Below are positions 1 through 6,297 of a stretch of DNA of 7,078 nucleotides, piece after piece. This stretch comes from JBJXGF01 sp046153015 (GTDB lineage Bacteria > Actinomycetota > Acidimicrobiia > Acidimicrobiales > CAIXPF01): assembly GCA_046153015.1 (NCBI GenBank), contig JBJXGF010000251.1:1-7078 (forward strand). The letters run 5' to 3'. A program made the position numbers and the translations under genes. How positions within the stretch are numbered: position 1 is the first letter of the stretch; every line of letters begins with the position of its first letter. The notes under the pieces are model-generated. The model was not told where the DNA came from. It saw only the letters and a program-made list of their open reading frames with translations, and ran no database searches.

Positions 1-913
1 CGCCGAGGAGGCGGCCCACGATCGCCTGAGCGGCGATTCCCACCGCGTCGAGGGCGAGCGCCAGGAATGACCACACCTCGAACGCGATCTGGTGCGCGGC
101 GAGGTCGACCCGCCCGGCACGGGCGGCGGCCGCCGTGGCCAATGTGAACGAGCCCCTCAGCGCCGCCGAGCGCACGAACAGATGGGCGCCGACTGCGCCG
201 AGCGCCCGCATGGCCCGCCAGTCGGGCGCGGCCGACGCCCCGAGCGCCCGGCCTCGGCGCAGCACCTGCGCGGCGTACACGGCGGCTGCGCCCCACTGCG
301 CCGCCACCGTCGCTGCCGCCGAGGCGCCGATGCCGAAGCCCAAGCCGAAGATCAGCACCACCTCCAGCACCAGGTTGAACGACGCGCTGGCCGCAGTGAT
401 CAGGAGCGGCGTGCGAGTGTCCTGGCGGCCTCGCAGGTAGCCGACCCCGGCCAGGCCCACCAGCATGGCCGGCACGCCGAGCAGGCTGATGCGCAGGTAC
501 AGCCATCCCGGCGCCACCGCCGGGCCCCCGCCGCCCAGCGCGTCGACGAGGCTGCGCCCGCCCACCGCGCCGAGCAGCGCCAGCGCCGAGCCGAGCAGCG
601 CAGCCAACCACAGGCCCTGCACCCCCTGGCGAGCGGCGCGCCGCTCCTCGCCGGCGCCCACCAGCCGCGCCACCGCCGCGGTGGTGCCGTAGGCGAGGAA
701 GATGCAGAGCGAATGGGCGCTGAGCAGCACGGTCGAGGCGAGGGCCAGCCCACCGAGCTCGTCGGCGCCGAGGCGGCCGACCACCGCGGTGTCGGCCAGC
801 ACGTAGAGGGGTTCGGCCACGAGTGTGGCGAACGCGGGCAGGGTCTGGCGCAGCAGCTCCCGGTCGAGCGGTCCGAGGCGCGGCGCCCGCCGGGCGGCGC
901 GTGCTGCGCCCAC
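1..913 (-). CDS. MATE family (DinF-like) multidrug/toxin efflux transporter, 3' end cut by window edge
   Basis: Integral membrane antiporter of the MATE superfamily, expected to export organic compounds in exchange for protons or sodium. About 304 residues are visible of a usual 430-460; the C-terminal third lies beyond position 1. An N-terminal helix carries PAFATLVAEPLYVLADTAVV followed by GRLG (about residues 26-49), with Asp41 in the position of the conserved first-helix acidic residue. GYLRGRQDTRTPL lies near residue 160, and LAAHQIAFEVWSFLALALDA followed by AQAIVGRLLG closes the visible part; these are typical of DinF-like MATEs. Hydrophobic helices run throughout. The GTG at 913 was chosen because the frame has no other ATG or GTG between the preceding ~30 codons and the conserved first helix. 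It begins 5 bases after the stop of the upstream permease, with no strong ribosome site, suggesting translational coupling. It is the last visible gene of the operon. The family is confident; the substrate is unknown. Confidence 0.93.
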   Translation of the reverse strand, partial: MGAARAARRAPRLGPLDRELLRQTLPAFATLVAEPLYVLADTAVVGRLGADELGGLALASTVLLSAHSLCIFLAYGTTAAVARLVGAGEERRAARQGVQGLWLAALLGSALALLGAVGGRSLVDALGGGGPAVAPGWLYLRISLLGVPAMLVGLAGVGYLRGRQDTRTPLLITAASASFNLVLEVVLIFGLGFGIGASAAATVAAQWGAAAVYAAQVLRRGRALGASAAPDWRAMRALGAVGAHLFVRSAALRGSFTLATAAAARAGRVDLAAHQIAFEVWSFLALALDAVGIAAQAIVGRLLG

Positions 914-918
914 CGCGG

Positions 919-1623
919 CTAGGGCACGTCCATCCGACGCAGCCGCCGCCCGGCGTAGAGCACCCCGACCGCGGCCACGGCCAGCGGCACGCCCACCGCG
1001 AAGCCCGGCGACACGTTCCCGAGGCGCAGCGCCACGTCGCTCGCCTGGGAGAGGATGCTGCGCGTGTATGCCCGCAGGGCCAGGCGGCTCGCCCCCTTCG
1101 AGGCGTTCGCTACGAACCCTTCCCAGATCAGGATGTACGCCAGGCCCCACGGCAGCGAGCGGGTGGTGCGCAGGCCGAGCCCCACGAACACGGCGCAGTA
1201 GGCGGCCACCCCCACCGCGGTGGCGAGCGCCGCGCCGCGCACCACCGCCCCCCCGGCCCCGGTGAGCGCGGCCGCCACCACGATCGGGGCGAGCACGAGC
1301 GGGAGCACGGCGGTGAGCGACGCACCGTACGCGGCGACGGCGATGCGCCACCGGGCGATCGGCCGCAGCCACAGGTACACGAGCGAGCCGTCGTCCACGA
1401 GGTCGCCGAGCGTCGAGGAGGCGAGCACCAGCGACACCACCGGCACCAGCAGCGTGAGCCCGAAGATGTCCACGAAGCGGGTCGCCCCACCCAGGCGGTC
1501 GGGGGGGTTCGAGCTGCCGATCGCCGCGCCGAGGATCACGCAGAGCGCGCCGAGCGAGCCCAGGCCGAGCAGCCGGGCGCGGGTGAGCTGCGAGCGCAGG
1601 AGCAGGCGGTAGATGTCGGCCAT
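919..1623 (-). CDS. ABC-2 type transporter permease B (234 aa)
   Basis: Membrane subunit of an ABC-2 type exporter, the likely partner of the ATPase encoded just upstream (1623-2651). The protein starts MADIYRLLLRSQLTRARLLG. About six hydrophobic segments can be seen, near residues 18-36, 52-70, 94-120, 124-146, 155-170 and 208-226. The loop LGDLVDDGSLVYLWLRPIAR (residues 72-91) resembles the cytoplasmic coupling region between helices 2 and 3 of ABC-2 permeases, which usually has an acidic/Gly stretch followed by an L..P.. turn. It ends in a positively charged GRRLRRMDVP tail. The ATG at 1623 shares its A with the TGA stop of the ATPase gene (TGATG), with a GGGG tract just upstream as a possible ribosome site. 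The frame stays open far upstream to 2505, but that part is an arginine/proline-rich antisense-like shadow inside the ATPase gene. Substrate unknown; the family call rests on topology and operon position. Confidence 0.88.
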   Translation of the reverse strand: MADIYRLLLRSQLTRARLLGLGSLGALCVILGAAIGSSNPPDRLGGATRFVDIFGLTLLVPVVSLVLASSTLGDLVDDGSLVYLWLRPIARWRIAVAAYGASLTAVLPLVLAPIVVAAALTGAGGAVVRGAALATAVGVAAYCAVFVGLGLRTTRSLPWGLAYILIWEGFVANASKGASRLALRAYTRSILSQASDVALRLGNVSPGFAVGVPLAVAAVGVLYAGRRLRRMDVP

Positions 1624-2651
1624 CACGCCCCGACTAGGTAGCGGAACACGCTCTCGAGGTCGTCGTCGAGGGCGCGCAGCTCGTAGAGGCGGGCGTCGAC
1701 GGCCCGGGCGGCGGCGGCCAGCTCCCGGCGCAGGCGCGTGACCTCCAGCGTGTCGATCGTGAGCGAATCGGGCCCGGTGACCTGCACGCCCATCGCCACC
1801 CCGGCGCCGAGCAGCGCCGCGCCGAGCCGGCTCGGGTCGCTGGCCCGCACGGCGTAGCGGTGGGGACGGTCGTCCATCAGGTCCCGGATCGCCCGGAAAT
1901 CGCCCTGGGCGGCGAGGCGGCCCTGGGCGATCACCAGCACCCGGGAGCCGAAGCGCTCGACCTCTTCGAGCACGTGGCTCGAGACCACCACGCACTTGCC
2001 GAGCTCGGCCACCTTGGCGAACACCTCGATGAGGTGCAGCCGCTGGCGGGGGTCGAGCCCGTTGAGCGGCTCGTCGGCCACCAGCATGTGGGGGTCGTGC
2101 ACGAGCGCCTGGGCCACCTTCACCCGCTGGCGCATGCCCTTCGAGTAGGTCCGCAGCGGGCGGGCGTCGCCGCTCGGCATCTCCACCACGTCGAGCGCGG
2201 TCTGCGCCGCGTTCCGGGGGTCGGCCACGCCGTGCAGCTTCGCCGCCAGCATCACGAACTCCAGCGCGGTCTGGCTCTCGAACAGCGTCTCCTGCTGGGG
2301 CACGAGGCCGATCTGGCGGGCGATCTCGGGGTCGGTCCGCGGGTTCGCGCCGAGGATCGAGATGCGCCCCTGCGAAGGGGAGGTGAGCCCGCACAGCAGG
2401 CGGAACACCGTCGACTTGCCGGCCCCGTTCGGCCCGAGCAGCGCAGTGACGCCGGGCCACACGGCGAAGCTCACGTCGGACACGGCCACGATGTCGCCGA
2501 ACCACTTCGACACGCCTTCCACCAGGATCGACGGCGCCGGGAGGGGCAAGGGGGGCGGAGGCGGGGGCGGGGCCGGAACGGGCGAGCCGGTGAAGGGCGG
2601 CGGGGGCAGCGGCGGCGGTGGGGGCGGAGCGGCGCTCGCCTCGTCGCTCAC
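1623..2651 (-). CDS. ABC transporter ATP-binding protein B with proline-rich N-terminus (342 aa)
   Basis: Cytoplasmic nucleotide-binding subunit of an ABC-2 type exporter. The order is: an N-terminal proline tract (residues 9-40, with runs of 6, 4 and 7 prolines), then the ATPase domain with Walker A GPNGAGKST (73-81), Q-loop Gln119 or Gln120 in LVPQQE, signature YSKGMRQR (169-176, a variant of LSGGQ), Walker B LVADEP (190-195), D-loop GLDP (198-201) and switch His226 in SSHVLEEVE. A C-terminal accessory region of about 90 residues follows, as in many ABC-2 ATPases. All catalytic residues are present. The GTG at 2651 overlaps the stop of the upstream permease (GTGA, 4 bases), a standard coupling arrangement, so the polyproline segment is very probably translated. 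A later start would need to fall inside the ATPase fold. At 342 residues it is longer than the usual ~300 because of this extension. Its likely partner is permease B, downstream. Confidence 0.95.
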   Translation of the reverse strand: MSDEASAAPPPPPPLPPPPFTGSPVPAPPPPPPPLPLPAPSILVEGVSKWFGDIVAVSDVSFAVWPGVTALLGPNGAGKSTVFRLLCGLTSPSQGRISILGANPRTDPEIARQIGLVPQQETLFESQTALEFVMLAAKLHGVADPRNAAQTALDVVEMPSGDARPLRTYSKGMRQRVKVAQALVHDPHMLVADEPLNGLDPRQRLHLIEVFAKVAELGKCVVVSSHVLEEVERFGSRVLVIAQGRLAAQGDFRAIRDLMDDRPHRYAVRASDPSRLGAALLGAGVAMGVQVTGPDSLTIDTLEVTRLRRELAAAARAVDARLYELRALDDDLESVFRYLVGA

Positions 2652-3559
2652 TTCGTCACCGCCAGGCGGCGGTATCGCAGCCAGAGGAACGCGCCGAAGG
2701 CGAGCGTCCAGAGCGCGAACGCGCCCCACACGGTGAGCGAGTCGACCTCGACGAACGCGTTCTCCTCGCCGAAGACCCTCGTCACCACGTCGAAGGGGAG
2801 CCCGATCAGCTCGAACACCCGCAGCCGCTCGGGCATCTCCGCGGAGCCGATCAACACGTTGACCGTGGCCTCGCTCACGAGGAGCGAGAGGATGACCCCG
2901 GCGCCGGCGAACCCGGTGCGGGGCGTGGTCGACGCGATGGCCAGCGACAGCAGCGTGAAGAACACCGCCATCGCCCCGCCGGCGAGCAGGATCCGCAGCA
3001 GCACCACCAGCCCGTCGACCGGCCAGCCCGGCCCGGCGTCGTTCAGGGTGTAGCCCACGAGCAGCAGCAGGGACGGCCCGATCGTCACGATCGAGAGCAC
3101 TGAGCCCACCGCCGCCGCCTTGCCGACCAGGTAGGTGGTGCGGGTGAGCGGCGCCGCGAGGTAGAGCCCGAGCAGCCCCGTGCGCCGGTCGGCGCAGAGC
3201 ACCTCGGGGCCCACGAGGGACACGAACAGGATGATCGCCGCCGTGATGTACCCGTACCCGGCGGCGTAGCTGGGGGTGATCCCCTCGGAGAACGCGTCCG
3301 GGATCAGCGCCGACACGCCGACGAAGACCACGGCGGGCACGAACGAGATCACCGCGGTGGCGATCGGCACGAGCTTGAAGCGGAACGGGCGGCGCAGGCC
3401 GAGCGCCCGCTGGACGCTCGCCCAGTACAGGCTCACCACCGCGCCGCCCGGGCCGCGGCGGGGGCCCTCGTAGCGGCGGTAGCCGCGGTCGGCGATGGTG
3501 GCGGCGGGCCCCGGCGAGGTCGGTGAGGCGGGCGAGGCGGACGCGGCCGGCAGGCTCAT
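2648..3559 (-). CDS. ABC-2 type transporter permease A (303 aa)
   Basis: Membrane subunit of an ABC-2 exporter, the likely partner of ATPase A (3556-4476). The first ~58 residues are cytoplasmic: a Ser/Pro/Ala stretch, then DRGYRRYEGPRRGPG (24-38), a motif I recognise from actinobacterial permeases of this type. Six hydrophobic segments follow near residues 63-86, 98-118, 148-170, 184-209, 216-238 and 275-298. Between helices 2 and 3 lies CADRRTGLLGLYLAAPLTRT (122-141), ending in a helix that starts YLVGK; this is the classic ABC-2 coupling region. The C-terminus is short and basic (LRYRRLAVTK). The ATG at 3559 overlaps the TGA of the ATPase gene (ATGA, 4 bases), and a purine-rich GGGGTGGG lies about 6 bases upstream as a plausible ribosome site. 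The protein is unlike permease B in length and sequence, so the two are not recent duplicates. Substrate unknown. Confidence 0.93.
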   Translation of the reverse strand: MSLPAASASPASPTSPGPAATIADRGYRRYEGPRRGPGGAVVSLYWASVQRALGLRRPFRFKLVPIATAVISFVPAVVFVGVSALIPDAFSEGITPSYAAGYGYITAAIILFVSLVGPEVLCADRRTGLLGLYLAAPLTRTTYLVGKAAAVGSVLSIVTIGPSLLLLVGYTLNDAGPGWPVDGLVVLLRILLAGGAMAVFFTLLSLAIASTTPRTGFAGAGVILSLLVSEATVNVLIGSAEMPERLRVFELIGLPFDVVTRVFGEENAFVEVDSLTVWGAFALWTLAFGAFLWLRYRRLAVTK

Positions 3560-4476
3560 CGGCCCACCCCGAGGAACACGTCCTCGAGCGTGATGCGCCG
3601 GGGCGAGAGCCGCCGGAGCAGGGCGCCCTGCTCGGCCAGCACGTCTCGCACCACGTCATAGGCGCCGTCGCCCAGCGCGGGGTGCTCGGCCACCACCAGC
3701 ACCCGGCCCTCGACCCGCACGTCGAGGCCCCGCCCGGTGAGCGCGGCGGCGACCTCGGCATGGCGGTCGTCGAGCTCCACCAGCAGGCCGCCGCCGCCCT
3801 TGCGCAGCTCGTCGAGCGTGCCCGCCGCCACCACCTCGCCGCCGGAGAGGATCACCGCCGCGTCGCAGACCCGCTCCACCTCCTCCAGCAGGTGGGAGGA
3901 GAGCACCACGTCGATCCCGTAGTCGCCGCCGATGCGCCCGATGAGCTCGAGCATCGAGTCCCGCTGCACGGGGTCGAGCCCGTCGGTGGGCTCGTCGAGC
4001 AGGATCAGGGCCGGGTCGTGGGCGATGGCCTGGGCGAGCTTGACCCGCTGGCGCTGGCCGGTCGACATGGTGCCGAGGGGACGGAGCCGCTCCTCGCCGA
4101 GGCCCACGTGCCACAGGGCGTCGCTGGCCCGGCCGGTGGCCTCCCGGTGGGGCAGGCCGTGCACCTCGGCCATGTGCCGCACGAGGTCGTGGGCCCGCAT
4201 GTCGGGCGGCAGGTTGTGGTGCTCGGGCGCGTAGCCGACCCTGGCCCGCACGGCGGCCCCGGCGTGGGCGGGGTCGAGCCCGAGCACCTCGAGGCGGCCC
4301 GCGTCGGCGTGGTGGAGGCCGAGCACCATGCCGAGCAGCGTGGTCTTGCCGGCGCCGTTGGCCCCGAGCAGCCCGGTCACGCCCCGCCCGATGTCGACCG
4401 TGGCGTTCGACAGGGCGGTGGTCTGGCCCCAACGCTTCACCACCGCGTGGGCGGAGATCACCGGCTGGCCGAGCAC
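3556..4476 (-). CDS. ABC transporter ATP-binding protein A (306 aa), first gene of the operon
   Basis: Cytoplasmic ATPase subunit of an ABC-2 type transporter. Numbering from the GTG at 4476: Walker A GANGAGKTT (38-46); a Q-loop region GYAPEHHNLPP (81-91) with Glu85 where Gln is usual; signature MSTGQRQR (137-144); Walker B LILLDEP (157-163); D-loop GLDP (166-169); and switch His195 in LSSHLLEEVE. A C-terminal ~75-residue accessory region ends TLEDVFLGVGR, the common end of ABC-2 ATPases. The frame remains open back to 5010, but that part is antisense to ilvD and is discarded. I prefer GTG 4476 because it sits 7 bases after a TAACCT box and has no Shine-Dalgarno, fitting a leaderless message. 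The alternative is the GTG at 4461, five codons downstream. It leads the five-gene operon and overlaps permease A by 4 bases. The Glu in the Q-loop also occurs in other ABC-2 ATPases and need not mean inactivity. Confidence 0.93.
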   Translation of the reverse strand: MLGQPVISAHAVVKRWGQTTALSNATVDIGRGVTGLLGANGAGKTTLLGMVLGLHHADAGRLEVLGLDPAHAGAAVRARVGYAPEHHNLPPDMRAHDLVRHMAEVHGLPHREATGRASDALWHVGLGEERLRPLGTMSTGQRQRVKLAQAIAHDPALILLDEPTDGLDPVQRDSMLELIGRIGGDYGIDVVLSSHLLEEVERVCDAAVILSGGEVVAAGTLDELRKGGGGLLVELDDRHAEVAAALTGRGLDVRVEGRVLVVAEHPALGDGAYDVVRDVLAEQGALLRRLSPRRITLEDVFLGVGR

Positions 4477-4483
4477 CGCTCGA

Positions 4484-4489
4484 AGGTTA
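4484..4489 (-). promoter_or_regulatory. Putative -10 box (TAACCT) of the ABC/MATE operon, leaderless type
   Basis: Read on the minus strand, TAACCT matches the TANNNT consensus of actinobacterial -10 boxes. Seven bases (TCGAGCG) separate it from the GTG at 4476. The transcript would therefore begin at or next to the start codon, in agreement with the absence of any Shine-Dalgarno sequence. No convincing -35 hexamer is visible at the usual distance, which would fall around 4507-4512. This is a motif-only prediction. Confidence 0.5.
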
Positions 4490-4508
4490 GCGGGGGCGCC
4501 GGCACGAC

Positions 4509-4514
4509 TAGGGT
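4509..4514 (+). promoter_or_regulatory. Putative -10 box (TAGGGT) of ilvD, leaderless type
   Basis: TAGGGT fits the TANNNT -10 consensus. Eight bases (TTCCCCCC) separate it from the ATG at 4523, so the A of the start codon is a plausible +1. The pyrimidine stretch before the ATG leaves no Shine-Dalgarno sequence, as expected for a leaderless mRNA. The -35 position would fall around 4486-4491, over the opposing -10 box, and has no TTGACA-like match. This is a motif-only prediction. Confidence 0.55.
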
Positions 4515-4522
4515 TTCCCCCC

Positions 4523-6202
4523 ATGGCAGACGGCATGAAGCCCCGCTCCCACGAGGTGACCGACGGGTATTCGCGCGCCCCCGCTCGGGCCATGCTGCGC
4601 GCGGTCGGCATGACCGACGACGACTGGGCCAAGCCCCAGATCGGCGTCGCCTCCTCGTGGAACGAGGTGACGCCGTGCAACATGCCCCTCGACCGGCTGG
4701 CCAAGCGGTGCAAGGAGGGGGTGCGGGCCGCCGGCGGCTTCCCCATCGAGTTCAACACGATCGCCGTGTCGGACGGGATCTCGATGGGCCACGAGGGCAT
4801 GCGCGCCTCGCTCGTGTCCCGGGAGATCATCGCCGACTCGGTGGAGTGCGTCATGCACGCCGAACGGCTCGACGCGCTGGTCACCTTCGCCGGGTGCGAC
4901 AAGTCGCTGCCCGGCATGCTGATGGCCTCCGCCCGCCTCAACCTCCCGTCGGTGTTCGTGTACGGGGGTTCGAAGCTGCCCGGCCACCACAACGGGGTCA
5001 CGCTCGACATCGTCAGCGTCTTCGAGGCGGTCGGCGCCTACGCCGCGGGCGCCATCAGCCACGACGAGCTGTACGCGGTCGAGGCCAACGCCTGCCCCAC
5101 GATCGGCAGCTGCGCCGGCATGTTCACCGCCAACACGATGGCGGCGGTGGGCGAGGGGCTGGGCATGTCCCTCCCTGGGTCGGCCGCGCCGGCCGCGGTG
5201 GACCGCCGGCGCGACGACGTGGCCTACGCGGCGGGCACGGCGGTGGTGAACCTGCTCCGCCAGAACATCCGCCCCCGCGACATCCTTACCCGAGCTGCGT
5301 TCGAGAACGCGATCGCGGTGGTCATGGCGCTCGGCGGCTCGACCAACGCCGTGCTCCACCTCCTCGCCATCGCCTACGAGGCGAAGGTCGAGCTCGAGCT
5401 GGAGGACTTCAACCGCATCGCCGCGAAGGTCCCGCACCTCGCCGACAGCCGGCCCCACGGCAAGTACCACATGGTCGACATCGACCGTGTGGGCGGCGTG
5501 CCGGTCGTCATGCAGCTGCTGCTCGAGAAGGGCGTGCTCCACGGCGACGAGATCACGGTCACCGGTAAGACCGTCGCCGAGAACCTCGCCCTGCTCAAGC
5601 CGCCCCCGCCCGACGGCGAGGTGATCCACGCCTGGAGCAACCCGCTTCACCAGGTCGGCGGCCTGGCCATCCTGCGCGGGTCGCTGGCGCCGAATGGTTC
5701 GGTGGTGAAGGTGGCCGGCATCGACTTCGACCGCTTCGAGGGCAACGCCCGGGTCTTCGACGGGGAGGACGCGGCCATGGAGGCCGTGCTCGCCGGGCGG
5801 ATCAACCCGGGCGACGTGGTGGTCATCCGCTACGAGGGCCCCAAGGGCGGTCCCGGCATGCGGGAGATGCTGGCCATCACCGGCGCCATGAAGGGCGCCG
5901 GCCGGGGCGGCGACACCGCGCTCGTGACCGACGGGCGGTTCAGCGGCGGCACCCACGGGTTCTGCGTGGGCCACGTCGCGCCCGAGGCGGTCGACGGCGG
6001 TCCGATCGCGTTCGTCGAGGAGGGCGACCGGATCGCCATCGACGTCACCGCCCACTCGATCGACGTGCTCGTCGACGAGGCCGCCCTCGAGGCCCGCAAG
6101 GCGAACTGGAAGCTCCCCGAACCCCGCTACACCTCGGGCTTTCTCGCCAAGTACGCCCGCCTCGCCCAAGGCGCCGACAAAGGGGCCATCACCGAAGCGT
6201 GA
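4523..6202 (+). CDS. ilvD: Dihydroxy-acid dehydratase IlvD (559 aa)
   Basis: Cytoplasmic iron-sulfur enzyme that dehydrates 2,3-dihydroxy-isovalerate and 2,3-dihydroxy-3-methylvalerate to the 2-keto acids, the penultimate step to valine and isoleucine and the source of ketoisovalerate for leucine and pantothenate. The protein is full length for the family (about 550-575). Cluster cysteines are visible as Cys52 in WNEVTPCNMPLDRLA, Cys125 in FAGCDKSLPGM and Cys197 in PTIGSCAGMFTANTM. Asp126-Lys127 of the CDKS motif provide the magnesium site and the lysine that is carbamylated in this family. Other signatures are NTIAVSDGISMGHEGM, MALGGSTNAVLHLLAI and the C-terminal VTDGRFSGGTHGFCVGHVAP. The frame is open upstream to 4328, but that part overlaps ATPase A. 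The ATG at 4523 matches the usual N-terminus and sits 8 bases after a -10-like box. No other ilv gene is in the window. The stop codon lies in the first unit of a tandem repeat. Confidence 0.98.
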   Translation: MADGMKPRSHEVTDGYSRAPARAMLRAVGMTDDDWAKPQIGVASSWNEVTPCNMPLDRLAKRCKEGVRAAGGFPIEFNTIAVSDGISMGHEGMRASLVSREIIADSVECVMHAERLDALVTFAGCDKSLPGMLMASARLNLPSVFVYGGSKLPGHHNGVTLDIVSVFEAVGAYAAGAISHDELYAVEANACPTIGSCAGMFTANTMAAVGEGLGMSLPGSAAPAAVDRRRDDVAYAAGTAVVNLLRQNIRPRDILTRAAFENAIAVVMALGGSTNAVLHLLAIAYEAKVELELEDFNRIAAKVPHLADSRPHGKYHMVDIDRVGGVPVVMQLLLEKGVLHGDEITVTGKTVAENLALLKPPPPDGEVIHAWSNPLHQVGGLAILRGSLAPNGSVVKVAGIDFDRFEGNARVFDGEDAAMEAVLAGRINPGDVVVIRYEGPKGGPGMREMLAITGAMKGAGRGGDTALVTDGRFSGGTHGFCVGHVAPEAVDGGPIAFVEEGDRIAIDVTAHSIDVLVDEAALEARKANWKLPEPRYTSGFLAKYARLAQGADKGAITEA

Positions 6203-6292
6203 GCGAAGCGAACGCCCAGACCGGCACGGCGTGAGCGAAGCGAACGCCCAGACCGGCACATCGTGAGCGAAGCGAACGCCCGGACCGGCACA
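6199..6292. repeat. Three tandem copies of a 30-32 base repeat between convergent genes
   Basis: Units lie at 6199-6230 (32 bases), 6231-6262 (32) and 6263-6292 (30), followed by a partial GTGAGC at 6293-6298. Each unit starts GTGAGCGAAGCGAACGCCC and continues AGACCGGCAC (GGACCGGCAC in unit 3), with a variable last one to three bases. Unit 1 contains the ilvD stop codon. The TGA in each GTGAGC falls in a new frame because 32 is not a multiple of three, so forward translation is blocked in all three frames. The reverse strand of the units has no stop codon in any frame. Unit 2 can form a short hairpin, GGCGT (6228-6232) with ACGCC (6244-6248). No canonical U-tract terminator is seen. The array fills almost the whole 6203-6297 gap. 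Confidence 0.95.
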
Positions 6293-6297
6293 GTGAG

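Noticed and set aside
92..922. Plus-strand open frames over the MATE gene (276 and 101 residues).
   Set aside because: The minus-strand frame gives a clear MATE protein with conserved motifs throughout; the plus-strand frames are low-complexity shadows.
1624..2505. N-terminal extension of permease B to a 528-residue protein.
   Set aside because: The extra 294 residues lie inside ATPase B in another frame and are Arg/Pro-rich without a fold. The ATG at 1623 overlaps the ATPase stop and starts the membrane protein properly.
3523..5568. A 681-residue plus-strand open frame across ATPase A and ilvD.
   Set aside because: It crosses two real genes in other frames, has a shadow-like composition (His, Pro, Arg, Gly) and no family motif.
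6199..6292. CRISPR array.
   Set aside because: The units are directly adjacent with only 1-3 variable bases, so there are no spacers, and no cas genes are present.
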